Positions 47,843-55,949 of a stretch of 64,000 nt of DNA are shown one piece after another. This DNA comes from Leuconostoc holzapfelii (lineage in GTDB: Bacteria > Bacillota > Bacilli > Lactobacillales > Lactobacillaceae). A program made the position numbers and the translations under genes. The stretch is from assembly GCF_012396485.1 (NCBI RefSeq), contig NZ_JAAXPO010000005.1, forward strand, positions 1 to 64,000. The letters run 5' to 3'. The first letter of the stretch is position 1. The number at the start of each line of letters is the position of its first letter. The notes below the pieces were generated by a model, which had not been told where the DNA came from, did not search any database, and worked only from the letters and a program-made list of their open reading frames with translations.

Positions 47843-48937
47843 ATGACAAGCTATTTTGAATCACGCATTGCTAAACTACAAAAGCTCCTAAAGCAGCTTG
47901 ACTTGGATGGCATGGTTGTCTATCAAGGTGCCAATACAAAGTATTTGACAGGGTTTGATGGTGGCACTGGCGATGGTGTGGTCGTGGTTGGTCCAGACCG
48001 GGCATGCTTGATTACTGATGCACGTTATGAAGAAGATTACAAAAACCGGTTACCTGAAGGCGTTGATTTCACGGTGACGCGAGCTTACTATGAGACGGCA
48101 GTGGCGACGGCAACAGAGTTTAACATCAAGCGTTTAGCGTTTGAAGCGAGCTTACCCTATGGAGTCTATGACTTGATGGATGAGCTATTACCAGCAGACA
48201 TTAGCTTTGATGCGGTACCAAATGCTATTGAGGCGCTTCGTGAAGTGAAGGATGAAGCGGAGTTGGCGGCCTTGCGTCGTGCAGCTGATGCTTCAATGAA
48301 AGCCTTTAATGCATTGTTACCCCTCATTAAGCCAGGGATGACGGAACGTCAAGTTGCCAATGAGTTGGATCGTTTACAAAAAGTTTATGGGGCAGAAAAG
48401 GCGTCCTTTGATACCATCGTCGCTTCCGGCTATCGTGCTGCTTTGCCACACGGTGAAGCTACTGATAAAGTCATTGCAGCTGGAGAATTAGTGACGATTG
48501 ACTTTGGTTACTATGTTGATGATTATACGTCAGATATTACCCGTACAATTGCCATTGGCGAAGTGGACGAAGAATTGCAAAAGATTTATCACATTGTCAA
48601 GCAAGCCAATGAAAACGCGATTGATGTGGTGAAACCTGGTATTTCTGGTAGTGAAATTGATCGTGTCGCCCGTGAGTATATTACCGCACATGGTTATGGC
48701 GAAGCTTATAATCATTCAACTGGTCATGGCGTCGGGTTAGATATCCACGAAGGGCCTGCGTTGAGCGCACGTTCAAGTGACGAAATGCAAGCTGGCCACT
48801 TGCTCACAATCGAACCGGGAATTTATTTGGCAGGCAAAGGTGGCGTGCGCATTGAAGATGACGTGATTGTTACGCCGACTGGTTATGAAAATTTGACAGC
48901 CAGTTTGACTAAAGAATTGCTAGTGATCGAGGCCTAA
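47843..48937 (+). CDS. pepP: Xaa-Pro aminopeptidase, M24B family
   Basis: 364 residues from ATG 47843, with AAAAGGATGTG as ribosome site (ATG 47831 overlaps that site). Creatinase-like N-terminal domain (~1-120) and pita-bread catalytic domain with the five metal ligands: Asp in 'VTIDFGYYVDDYTSDITRT' (~219-232, two Asp), His in 'STGHGVGLDIHEGP' (~295), Glu in 'TIEPGIY' (~325) and 'VRIEDDV' (~339). Cleaves N-terminal residues before proline, in the cytoplasm, for peptide recycling. Position after rpmA is the usual one in lactobacilli. Confidence 0.9.
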   Translation: MTSYFESRIAKLQKLLKQLDLDGMVVYQGANTKYLTGFDGGTGDGVVVVGPDRACLITDARYEEDYKNRLPEGVDFTVTRAYYETAVATATEFNIKRLAFEASLPYGVYDLMDELLPADISFDAVPNAIEALREVKDEAELAALRRAADASMKAFNALLPLIKPGMTERQVANELDRLQKVYGAEKASFDTIVASGYRAALPHGEATDKVIAAGELVTIDFGYYVDDYTSDITRTIAIGEVDEELQKIYHIVKQANENAIDVVKPGISGSEIDRVAREYITAHGYGEAYNHSTGHGVGLDIHEGPALSARSSDEMQAGHLLTIEPGIYLAGKGGVRIEDDVIVTPTGYENLTASLTKELLVIEA

Positions 48938-48938
48938 C

Positions 48939-49385
48939 ATGTCAAGTCGGCGATTAGATTTTTTGGTGTTTTACCGTGGTAATCTGGCAACAGGGTTTGA
49001 CTACGTTTATCTTAAGCGCCATGAAGGCCATGCCTTTTTACAATTTGCTGATAAAACCCAACCGGTCAAGAATATTACGGCATTGGAATTTGATTTTTAC
49101 AACCCACATTATAACGCCGCAGGCGAATCCTTTAATTGGCGTTATCGTGAATCATGGCACGATATGACGGCACAATGGGATGATTTTGCCCAGCAAGCTT
49201 GGGATTATTTGGAGACTTGGATGGCGGCTTATCCCGGCCCATCCTATCCAGATCCGAGTTTAAATGATGAGTGGGGGGTGCGGTTTAAAGCACCTGGTGA
49301 AAAAGAACGTTTCATCTGGGGACTCAATGCATTTCCTGCGAATTTGCAAGATTTCTCAACTTACTTGTATCAATTAGGTCAATAA
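48939..49385 (+). CDS. hypothetical protein downstream of pepP
   Basis: 148 residues, rich in aromatic residues (Tyr/Trp/Phe) with stretches 'SRRLDFLVFYRGNLATGFDYVYLKRHEGHAFLQFADKT' and 'FNWRYRESWHDMTAQWDDFAQQAWDYLETWM' (in part). No domain recognised; the aromatic content and soluble nature suggest a ligand-binding or protein-protein role. Its ATG overlaps pepP's end region (2-base gap), so it is in the pepP transcript. Confidence 0.5.
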   Translation: MSSRRLDFLVFYRGNLATGFDYVYLKRHEGHAFLQFADKTQPVKNITALEFDFYNPHYNAAGESFNWRYRESWHDMTAQWDDFAQQAWDYLETWMAAYPGPSYPDPSLNDEWGVRFKAPGEKERFIWGLNAFPANLQDFSTYLYQLGQ

Positions 49386-49410
49386 GGCGTTGCTTGGGCA
49401 ACGCCTTTTT
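49384..49410 (+). terminator. terminator of the pepP transcript
   Basis: AAGGCGTTGC and GCAACGCCTT with loop TTGG, then TTT, overlapping the stop codon. Confidence 0.93.
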
Positions 49411-49436
49411 ATCCATTGTGATGTTTAGGAGGGCCC

Positions 49437-50054
49437 ATGAATTTTTTTACGTCAGATACCCATTTTTATCATCGCGACTTAATTCTGGGCGGTTATTTTT
49501 CACCTCGTGATCAGTTCTTAACAGTCGAGATGATGAACGATACAATTGTGGCGAACTGGAACGCCCGAGTTAAGCCAACAGATACAGTCTATCTATTGGG
49601 GGATATTGCGCTGGCTTTTGATAAGCCAGCCAAGCAGGCGATGGCCCAGACGTTAGATTTGTTGAACCAACTCAACGGTCAAATTGTGATCATTAAAGGG
49701 AATCATGATTCGGCTGCCTTGTTAAAGTTTTTACGAGCAAATAATCAAATGCTGGCATCTGGCCGGCCCAAATTTTTAACGCATGACGTGGGTACTCGGT
49801 TGAAATTTGCCCATTACGAGGTCTTTTTAACGCATTACCCGATGTTATTTGGCATCACGAAAAATAAAATTAACCTCCATGGGCATATCCATCATGCCAG
49901 TGTCCATCATCAAGAGAATCTCAATGTGGCCATTGATTCGTCAGATCGGGACTATTTGTCCACCGGACGTGTGCCATTTGGTGCACCACTCAGTGAAGCG
50001 GAAGTGATTGACATGATTGTCGGGAAACGCCGCGATTACCAGCAACGGCAATAA
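49437..50054 (+). CDS. calcineurin-like metallophosphoesterase
   Basis: 205 residues, ATG after TTAGGAGGGCCC. Metal motifs: 'TSDTHFYHRDLI' (D-x-H), 'YLLGDIALAF' (GD), 'IIKGNHDSAAL' (GNHD), 'FLTHYPML' and 'NLHGHIHHAS' (GH-x-H). Such short enzymes act on nucleotides or phospho-sugars; substrate not identifiable. It lies 28 bases before a second, larger metallophosphoesterase, implying a joint transcript. Confidence 0.85.
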   Translation: MNFFTSDTHFYHRDLILGGYFSPRDQFLTVEMMNDTIVANWNARVKPTDTVYLLGDIALAFDKPAKQAMAQTLDLLNQLNGQIVIIKGNHDSAALLKFLRANNQMLASGRPKFLTHDVGTRLKFAHYEVFLTHYPMLFGITKNKINLHGHIHHASVHHQENLNVAIDSSDRDYLSTGRVPFGAPLSEAEVIDMIVGKRRDYQQRQ

Positions 50055-50082
50055 AACGTATAAAATCGGCGAAAGGAGCCTC

Positions 50083-51432
50083 ATGGCAAGCGAAACCATT
50101 CATTTATTGCACACAAATGATGTCCACTCACATCTTGAAAATTGGCCGCGCATACAACGTTTTTTATTAGACCAACAGGCGCAAGATGTGCAGTGTTTGA
50201 CGTTTGATATTGGGGATGCAATTGATCGTTTACATCCGTTAACCGATGCGACGATGGGCAAAGGCAATGTGGCATTGATGAATGCGGTGCATTATGATGC
50301 CGTCACGATTGGCAATAATGAGGGACTTGTCTTACCTCATGAAGCCATGGCGACCTTGTATGAGCAGGCAAATTTTGACGTGGTTGTGAGTAATTTAAAG
50401 ACGTTGCCAGATTTGACACAGCCGGCGTGGGCCAAGCCATATAAAATCCTGACCACCACACAGGGTACCCGAATTGGCGTGCTGGGCTTGACAGCACCTT
50501 ACACGCTGACGTATCCGGCTTTAGGTTGGCAACCTGAGCCAGTCGATGCAACCATTGACCGACTGTTACCGGTCTTACAAGCGCAAGCTGATGTGGTGAT
50601 TTTATTGTCACATTTGGGGTTGCCAACTGACGAAGAGCTTGCAGAAAAATATCCGATTGATGTGATCATTGGCGCACACACGCATCATTTACTTGAACAT
50701 GGTAAAATGGTGAATGGCACGTTACTTGCCGCGGCTGGACGCTATGGAAATCATGTTGGCGAGATTATCTTAACACTGGAAAATCATCAGGTGACCGCGC
50801 AAACTGCGCGGGTGACGCCGACTTATGAAATGGCTGAAGCGGATGATGATTTTCAAATGATACATGGTTGGCTGCAAACTGGGAAAACCCTGTTAAAAAA
50901 ACAGGTAATAACCCAAATACCACGCGACATTTCAGCAGATGAACAAAGTTATGATGCCTTACGTGCTTTGAAAGCCTATTTTGGCGTGTCAATTGCCATG
51001 GTATCGACCGGAATGTTCGTAGACGATTTACCAGCGGGTGTTTTAAGTGATTATGAGTTACTTGAAAGTATGCCACACGCCATTAATCCGATGCTCATGA
51101 CCTTGACGGGCGCCGACATTGTGCAAATGCTCTCAGAAATCACGGACCAACAGGCGCGCTTAGCAACGTTGGCTATTAAAGGCAGTGGCTTTCGTGGGAA
51201 AGCATTTGGTTATTTAAGATTTAATGGCTTAGACCATGATGCCAAAGGCCAAATTTGGCTTGCCGGTGAAAAACTCGTGCTAGACCAAACGTATCAAATT
51301 GCCACCTTGGATCACTATAAATGGCTGCCATTTTTCCCAGTGATTCAACAAGCGCCAGTTGATATTGCGCAAAGTCTTTTGTTGCGTGAGTTGATGGCGC
51401 AATATTATCGAACAAAATATCAAAAAGTTTAA
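50083..51432 (+). CDS. bifunctional metallophosphatase/5'-nucleotidase (YunD-like)
   Basis: 449 residues from ATG 50083 with GAAAGGAGCCTC; earlier starts lie in the preceding gene. N-terminal phosphoesterase: 'IHLLHTNDVHSHLE', 'LTFDIGDAIDRLHP', 'VTIGNNEGL', 'VVILLSHLG', 'VIIGAHTHHL'. C-terminal 5'-nucleotidase domain (~265-445) with substrate-binding aromatic residues. No signal peptide, so cytoplasmic, unlike UshA. In Bacillus the homologue yunD is near yutD; the same neighbour occurs here. Confidence 0.85.
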   Translation: MASETIHLLHTNDVHSHLENWPRIQRFLLDQQAQDVQCLTFDIGDAIDRLHPLTDATMGKGNVALMNAVHYDAVTIGNNEGLVLPHEAMATLYEQANFDVVVSNLKTLPDLTQPAWAKPYKILTTTQGTRIGVLGLTAPYTLTYPALGWQPEPVDATIDRLLPVLQAQADVVILLSHLGLPTDEELAEKYPIDVIIGAHTHHLLEHGKMVNGTLLAAAGRYGNHVGEIILTLENHQVTAQTARVTPTYEMAEADDDFQMIHGWLQTGKTLLKKQVITQIPRDISADEQSYDALRALKAYFGVSIAMVSTGMFVDDLPAGVLSDYELLESMPHAINPMLMTLTGADIVQMLSEITDQQARLATLAIKGSGFRGKAFGYLRFNGLDHDAKGQIWLAGEKLVLDQTYQIATLDHYKWLPFFPVIQQAPVDIAQSLLLRELMAQYYRTKYQKV

Positions 51433-51455
51433 ACACATGAAAGGCGGTTGAATCG

Positions 51456-51986
51456 ATGGATCGCGATACGTTAAAAGAACGTACCTTATTACAACAAGAA
51501 GAACGCAAAAAAGCGTATCAAATTACCCGAACGGGGGATGAGATTGAAATTGATCGCTTAACTTTAGAATTAGTAGAGGATTTTAAAGCGGCCTTTGATT
51601 TAGATAAACTCGCTGTGCGATATACGCCGCTTTTGGCACAATATGATTACATTGTCGGTGATATTTCAGCCGAACAACTGCGATTAAAAGGGTTTTATCG
51701 TAATGATAAAACCGTGGCGAATCAGGATAAAATTGAGGCGTTACAAGATTACTTGTATGAATATGTGAATTTTGGTGCCCCATATTTTGTTCTTGAAAAT
51801 GTCAATCCGCGGCCATTGGAACCCGAGACACGTCAAAAGAACAATAACCGTTCGCGGAAAAACAATCGTCGACGGCCACAAAGTGACAAAGACAAACCAG
51901 TGAATAAGACGCAAGTCGCGCATAAGACAGCGAAATCCAATCATAAGAAGCCTGGCAAACGGGCTTTCGTTATTAAACAAAAATAA
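51456..51986 (+). CDS. YutD-like protein (DUF1027)
   Basis: 176 residues. YutD-type core of ~90 residues: 'DEIEIDRLTLELVEDFKAAFD', 'RYTPLLAQYDYIVGDISAEQLRLKGFY', 'ALQDYLYEYVNFGAPYFVLENV' (in part). A long basic Lys/Arg/Asn tail follows, typical of lactobacillar members. Function unknown; co-transcribed with the YunD-like enzyme. Confidence 0.8.
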   Translation: MDRDTLKERTLLQQEERKKAYQITRTGDEIEIDRLTLELVEDFKAAFDLDKLAVRYTPLLAQYDYIVGDISAEQLRLKGFYRNDKTVANQDKIEALQDYLYEYVNFGAPYFVLENVNPRPLEPETRQKNNNRSRKNNRRRPQSDKDKPVNKTQVAHKTAKSNHKKPGKRAFVIKQK

Positions 51987-52009
51987 CAGCCAATGGCTGT
52001 TATTTTTTT
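51981..52009 (+). terminator. terminator after the YutD-like gene
   Basis: AAATAACAGCC and GGCTGTTATTT with loop AAT and a T run. Confidence 0.9.
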
Positions 52010-52023
52010 GATTGAAAACATAT

Positions 52024-52050
52024 AAAAAGCCGCAACCGAAGTTGCGACTT
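52024..52050 (-). terminator. terminator of tRNA-Glu
   Basis: On the minus strand GTCGCAAC and GTTGCGGC with loop TTCG, then TTTTT, five bases past the tRNA. Confidence 0.85.
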
Positions 52051-52054
52051 GATA

Positions 52055-52126
52055 TAGCTCGTGAGAGAATCGAACTCTCGATTCCGCCGTGAAAGGGCAG
52101 CGTCTTAGCCACTTGACCAACGAGCC
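52055..52126 (-). tRNA. tRNA-Glu(UUC)
   Basis: 72 nt: acceptor GGCTCGT/ACGAGCT, D-arm with GGTCAAGTGGCTAAGAC, anticodon stem TGCC../..GGCG with loop CTTTCAC (anticodon TTC), T-arm GAGAG-TTCGATT-CTCTC, discriminator A, no CCA. It has its own promoter and terminator. Confidence 0.95.
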
Positions 52127-52165
52127 ATGGTCAGTGATGTCTGATATGTATCAAACAACTATACT

Positions 52166-52194
52166 AGTATAGCAAGCCTTAATTGAGATGTCAA
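52166..52194 (-). promoter_or_regulatory. promoter of tRNA-Glu
   Basis: On the minus strand TTGACA (52194-52189), a 17-bp spacer, TATACT (52171-52166). Confidence 0.88.
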
Positions 52195-52196
52195 CA

Positions 52197-52226
52197 AAAA
52201 AAGCCTAGACTTTAATCTAGGCTAAT
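52197..52226 (-). terminator. terminator of ilvE
   Basis: On the minus strand AGCCTAGA and TCTAGGCT with a 6-nt loop, then TTTTTTT, just after the ilvE stop. Confidence 0.9.
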
Positions 52227-52229
52227 TTT

Positions 52230-53270
52230 TTAGTTAAGTGGGACGTCAACGGCCCAACCCTCAGGGCCTTTTTCATCACCGTATTGAATCGCTGTCAAGC
52301 GATCATACAATTTTTGGGTCCATGGCCCAACTTCAGTCTCGGAGTAGAAAACATGCTTGTTGCCATTATGGGTAATTGAGCCAACTGGTGAAATGACTGC
52401 CGCTGTCCCCATGGCACCGGCTTCTGCGAATTGATCCAAGTCATTGATAGAAATCGTTGTTTCTTCTGCTTTAAGCCCAAGTTCTTCGGCAACGGCCAAG
52501 AGTGAATACTTGGTGACAGATGGCAAGATTGAAGGGGATTTAGGTGTCAAGAAACGGCCATCTTTGGTGATACCAAAGAAGTTGGCTGACCCTAATTCTT
52601 CAATGTTTTCATGCAGACGTGGATCAAGATAGACCACATCTGAGTAACCAGCGGCATGGGCTTCATCACCGGCCAGCATTGAAGCGCCATAGTTACCACC
52701 AGCCTTGGCAGCACCCGTGCCACCATGAGCGGCACGATCATAATGATTAGTGACGTAGGCTGTTGGTGTTAAGCCACCTTTATAGTAAGCACCAACCGGT
52801 GTGGCATAAACTTCAAAGACGTAATTATCAGCGGGATGCACACCCACAACTGGGCCACCACCGAATTCAAAGGGACGAAGGTAAAGGGTTGCCCCTGTGC
52901 CATATGGTGGAATAAAATCTTGGTTTGCTTTGGTGACTTCACGTAAACCACGGAGGAAGAGTTCTTCTGGCACTGGCGCCATCATCAAGCGTGCAGCTGA
53001 GTTTTGCAAACGCTTCGCGTTACGATCAGGGCGGAATAGATTGGCACCACCATCTTTGCGCCGATAAACCTTGAGGCCTTCAAAAATATTTTGACCATAA
53101 TGCAGGCCTGTGGCAGCTTCATTGACTGGCAAAGTTGAATCTGTTTCAAGACCACCTTCACTCCATTTGCCGTCCTTGTAGTAAGCGCGGAAGCGATATG
53201 GCAAGTCATGATACTCAAAACCAAGTTCAGACCAATTGAAATCAGCGGGTTGTGCTTTCTTTTGTGACAT
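52230..53270 (-). CDS. ilvE: branched-chain amino acid aminotransferase
   Basis: 346 residues, class IV PLP aminotransferase of the larger (~340-360) type. PLP lysine in 'GTGAAKAGGNYGASM' (~190); other signatures 'NEAATGLHYGQNIFEGLKVYR', 'YLRPFEFGGGPVVGV', 'ELGSANFFGITKDG', 'GTAAVISPVG'. Interconverts Leu/Ile/Val and their 2-keto acids with glutamate/2-oxoglutarate. In lactic acid bacteria this starts amino acid catabolism to flavour compounds. It is second behind a PfoR-like membrane protein (58 bases) that has an attenuator; a TATAAT upstream may give extra transcription. Confidence 0.95.
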   Translation of the reverse strand: MSQKKAQPADFNWSELGFEYHDLPYRFRAYYKDGKWSEGGLETDSTLPVNEAATGLHYGQNIFEGLKVYRRKDGGANLFRPDRNAKRLQNSAARLMMAPVPEELFLRGLREVTKANQDFIPPYGTGATLYLRPFEFGGGPVVGVHPADNYVFEVYATPVGAYYKGGLTPTAYVTNHYDRAAHGGTGAAKAGGNYGASMLAGDEAHAAGYSDVVYLDPRLHENIEELGSANFFGITKDGRFLTPKSPSILPSVTKYSLLAVAEELGLKAEETTISINDLDQFAEAGAMGTAAVISPVGSITHNGNKHVFYSETEVGPWTQKLYDRLTAIQYGDEKGPEGWAVDVPLN

Positions 53271-53328
53271 AATCTATTCTTCTTTCTGATAAAATTATAA
53301 TAATTCTACTATAACGCTTCATTAAAAA

Positions 53329-54462
53329 TTAAACAACATCTAAATGTAAATCATTTTCATGGGTCTTACCCATCTTCTTTAGCGTATAGTACATGGCCAT
53401 GCAGGCGACAACTGGCACGACGATACCAAATACTGCCACTAGCAACAGTCCCATTGGGTTAGTTGATGCCAGTGCAAGTGGGGCGATAAAGCCATTGAGG
53501 CCAAGGCCGGCAATGGCAAATGGCACCTTTAAGTGGAAGACGCCAACGGCCACCATTGCTGATAAGCCGGCCACAACAGCAGGGCCAAACATCAATAAGG
53601 GGCTTTTCAATAGGTTAGGGAATTGGACTTTTGGTGTCACAATCGTTTGTGCGAAGTTGGCACCAAGGTCATTTTGCGTCCAACCCATGGCAGTGTAGAC
53701 AACAAAACCAGCCGTTGTACCAATCAAAGCGGCACCACCCGACAAAGGATCTAACATGACAGCGATGGCCAAAGCTGCTGAAGAGGCTGGGGTCATCAAG
53801 AATAGGAACCAGACCACTGACACAACAAAGGCACCAAGGAATGGGTTGACTTTCATGGTTGAGGCGAGTGTTTCTGAGACCCAGTTCAAGAATGGGGTGG
53901 TGACTGATGCCGTACCTAGTCCAAAAAATGTCCCAGCAAGGGTGGCCGCAAATGGCACAAGCATCATGTCCAGCGGTGTTTTTCCAGTCAACCAGTTACC
54001 GACCAAAACCGCACAAATTGCAGCTAGCACCGCAGAGATAGGTTGACCAGATGTCATGACTAGCGAACCTGCTGGTTGGTTAGCCAACCAACCTGTAGCT
54101 GTGTGGGTGGCTGGTACCACCGCAGAAGTGAAGTAAACGGCGTTAGAACCGACTGTGGCAGAAATTAATGCCGCACCAGTAGTCAAAATGTTAGCACGCA
54201 TCATGATGGCGATACCAACACCTAAGGCTGGGGCAAGCATTTTTTGACCCATGAGTCCGGCTTGAATGAGTGGGGTATAGTGGAACAAATTACCCAATGA
54301 CGACATTAATAGCCCCATGCCAAGAACCGCTAGGATGGCATTTGAAATTCCAGTTGAGACATCGAAGACAACATCTCGCAGTGTCTTGGGTTTGACTTTT
54401 TTATCGCGAAGCGTCATATCGCTTTCAGCTAGTGTTGGGGCAGCGTTTGCAGTGAGATCCAT
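53329..54462 (-). CDS. PfoR/PTS EIIC_2-family membrane protein, transporter candidate
   Basis: 377 residues from ATG 54462 with ACGGAGGAAAATGAT upstream; a TTG 48 bases earlier has no such site. About nine or ten hydrophobic segments and Gly-rich loops ('GISNAILAVLGMGLLMSSLG', 'ILTTGAALISATVGSNAVYF', 'VGNWLTGKTPLDMMLVPFAATLAGTFFG' in part) match the EIIC_2 family, which includes the Clostridium PfoR regulator. No EIIA/EIIB gene is near, so sugar PTS activity is doubtful. The Val/Ile-rich leader and the following ilvE suggest that it moves branched-chain amino acids or their keto acids; this is inference. Confidence 0.75.
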   Translation of the reverse strand: MDLTANAAPTLAESDMTLRDKKVKPKTLRDVVFDVSTGISNAILAVLGMGLLMSSLGNLFHYTPLIQAGLMGQKMLAPALGVGIAIMMRANILTTGAALISATVGSNAVYFTSAVVPATHTATGWLANQPAGSLVMTSGQPISAVLAAICAVLVGNWLTGKTPLDMMLVPFAATLAGTFFGLGTASVTTPFLNWVSETLASTMKVNPFLGAFVVSVVWFLFLMTPASSAALAIAVMLDPLSGGAALIGTTAGFVVYTAMGWTQNDLGANFAQTIVTPKVQFPNLLKSPLLMFGPAVVAGLSAMVAVGVFHLKVPFAIAGLGLNGFIAPLALASTNPMGLLLVAVFGIVVPVVACMAMYYTLKKMGKTHENDLHLDVV

Positions 54463-54530
54463 ATCATTTTCCTCCGTGGTATCCTGTTGCGATGCGTTCT
54501 GCTCAGACAACAGGCGTGTGTGTTTAAAAT

Positions 54531-54648
54531 CAAAAAGAAAAGAGGTACTAGTTTTGCACTAGCGCCTCTTAAAAATGTTGTTATCTGCAACATTCTTGCG
54601 CCAGTCGAGCAACCTTCTCGACTGGTAGCAAAAATAGACCAGCGAGAA
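54531..54648 (-). promoter_or_regulatory. transcription attenuator responding to Val/Ile supply
   Basis: Minus strand, in order: segment 1 CTCGCTGGT (54646-54638), segment 2 ACCAGTCGAG (54626-54617), segment 3 CTCGACTGG (54609-54601), a hairpin AATGTTG/CAACATT (54594-54574), and a terminator (AAGAGG..CTAGT / ACTAG..CCTCTT, TTTTCTTTTT; 54570-54531). 1:2 and 2:3 exclude each other. ACTGGCGC at 54605-54598, overlapping segment 3, can pair with GCGCTAGT at 54565-54558, the terminator's 5' half. This is a complete attenuation switch. Confidence 0.78.
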
Positions 54649-54649
54649 G

Positions 54650-54715
54650 TCACATAATAATGACGACGTTGATCGTAATGACGTTTGTGAAGTTGTCAGT
54701 TGCTGATAAAGTCAT
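54650..54715 (-). CDS. Val/Ile-rich leader peptide
   Basis: A 21-residue peptide, ATG 54715 with AAAGGAAACAAAAAC upstream. The end 'NVITINVVIIM' has 7 Val/Ile among residues 12-20. TGA lies four bases before segment 1 of the attenuator. A ribosome waiting for charged tRNA-Val/Ile would leave segment 1 free; one that reaches the stop would cover it. Function is regulatory. Confidence 0.8.
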   Translation of the reverse strand: MTLSATDNFTNVITINVVIIM

Positions 54716-54745
54716 GTTTTTGTTTCCTTTGATTTGATGTTTTAA

Positions 54746-54774
54746 ATTATGGCATGAAGTTTATTAAATGTCAA
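54746..54774 (-). promoter_or_regulatory. promoter of the leader/transporter/ilvE operon
   Basis: Minus strand TTGACA (54774-54769), a 17-bp spacer, CATAAT (54751-54746), about 25 bases before the leader's ribosome site. Confidence 0.88.
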
Positions 54775-54862
54775 CATTTTAATTTAAAACTCATCAAATT
54801 CATTTTATTTGTTAGATACTATGCGTTATGATAGCCTTAGGAAATAAATCGGAGGGTTCAAT

Positions 54863-55804
54863 ATGTTACTTCTTGCAGTGAAAGCTATTAGTGAAGCCAA
54901 TCGTGCCTTTTTGGCAGCGCATGAGATTGATGTTGTGACACCTGATACCGTGACTGCGGAGCAAATTCCAGAAATCGCCATAAGCTATGGTTGGGATAAT
55001 CGTATTGGGGAAAAGATATTGGCGCAGCCACATGCCAAATTAAAATGGATTCAAGCGCAGTCAGCTGGCGTCGATTATTTACCATTAGCCACATTAAAGG
55101 CGCGGGGTATCAACGTCACCAATGCGAGTGGCCTCAAAGCTGAGCCAATTGCGCAAACGGTTTTGAGTTATATTCTCTACTTTGCTCGTGGTTTGAATGT
55201 CTATGCCACGCGACAACATTGGGAGCCCTTTACAGATCAATATATGATTAGTGAGTTACCAGTGTTGGTGTTTGGCACTGGTCGAATTGGTCAACAAATT
55301 GCAGCGCAAATCAAAGGGTTTGGTGGCACGGTTTATGGTGTCAATACTACCGGACGTGAGGTGTCGGGCTTTGATGCGGTTTATCCAATCGGGAATTATC
55401 AAGAAGGCCTGGCCAAAGCTCGTGTGGTGGTCGATGGTCTACCTGGCACCAGTGATACCGCTAATTTCTTTGATGAATATTTTTTTGAACAAGTGAATGA
55501 ATTATTTTTATTTGTTAATATTGGGCGGGGCACAACATTAGATCAACAAGCCTTATTGGCAGCGATTGACGACACGCGGGTGCGCTTTGCTGCCCTTGAT
55601 GTGACGACGCCAGAACCCTTACCACTACAGCATCCATTATTTGAACGGCCACAAATTTTATTGACACAACATACAAGTTGGGGAGAGCACGCGAATTTTG
55701 GTCGTACAGGGGGGCTCTTTCGTTTGTTTGAAAAAAATGTCCCAGGATTTGTTGCTGATGGCCAATTAACACATAATGTTGTGGATTTAGATAAAGGCTA
55801 TTAA
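54863..55804 (+). CDS. NAD-dependent D-2-hydroxyacid dehydrogenase
   Basis: 313 residues. NAD-binding Rossmann motif 'VLVFGTGRIGQQIAAQIKGFG' (~132-150; G-x-G-x-x-G), substrate/catalytic residues Arg in 'FVNIGRGTTLDQQALL' (~220), Glu in 'ALDVTTPEPLP' (~252) and His in 'LLTQHTSWGE' (~275). The family reduces 2-keto acids to D-hydroxy acids. Divergent from the ilvE operon; a D-hydroxyisocaproate-type enzyme would act on the keto acids IlvE makes, a plausible link. ATG after TCGGAGGGTTCAAT. Confidence 0.87.
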   Translation: MLLLAVKAISEANRAFLAAHEIDVVTPDTVTAEQIPEIAISYGWDNRIGEKILAQPHAKLKWIQAQSAGVDYLPLATLKARGINVTNASGLKAEPIAQTVLSYILYFARGLNVYATRQHWEPFTDQYMISELPVLVFGTGRIGQQIAAQIKGFGGTVYGVNTTGREVSGFDAVYPIGNYQEGLAKARVVVDGLPGTSDTANFFDEYFFEQVNELFLFVNIGRGTTLDQQALLAAIDDTRVRFAALDVTTPEPLPLQHPLFERPQILLTQHTSWGEHANFGRTGGLFRLFEKNVPGFVADGQLTHNVVDLDKGY

Positions 55805-55818
55805 TGTTGTTGATAGCG

Positions 55819-55846
55819 GCCAAGCGGGTGACTGCTTGGCTTTTTT
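55819..55846 (+). terminator. terminator after the hydroxyacid dehydrogenase
   Basis: GCCAAGC and GCTTGGC with loop GGGTGACT and TTTTTT. Confidence 0.92.
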
Positions 55847-55900
55847 GATGACATTTCTTTACAATTATTTACACGTTTACATCATTTGGCGCACGCGGTA

Positions 55901-55929
55901 TTGACATGACCTTGCTAGGATTGAATTAT
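55901..55929 (+). promoter_or_regulatory. promoter of the ugp operon
   Basis: TTGACA (55901-55906), 17-bp spacer, AATTAT (55924-55929), about 20 bases before the first start codon. Confidence 0.7.
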
Positions 55930-55949
55930 CAAGAAAGGTAGGGATGCGC

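Noticed and set aside
49437-51432. Two metallophosphoesterases as a phage-derived pair related to 18325-19536
   Set aside because: They lack the HTH, differ in size and lie in ordinary chromosomal context with a YutD-like gene; the shared motifs are just those of the superfamily.
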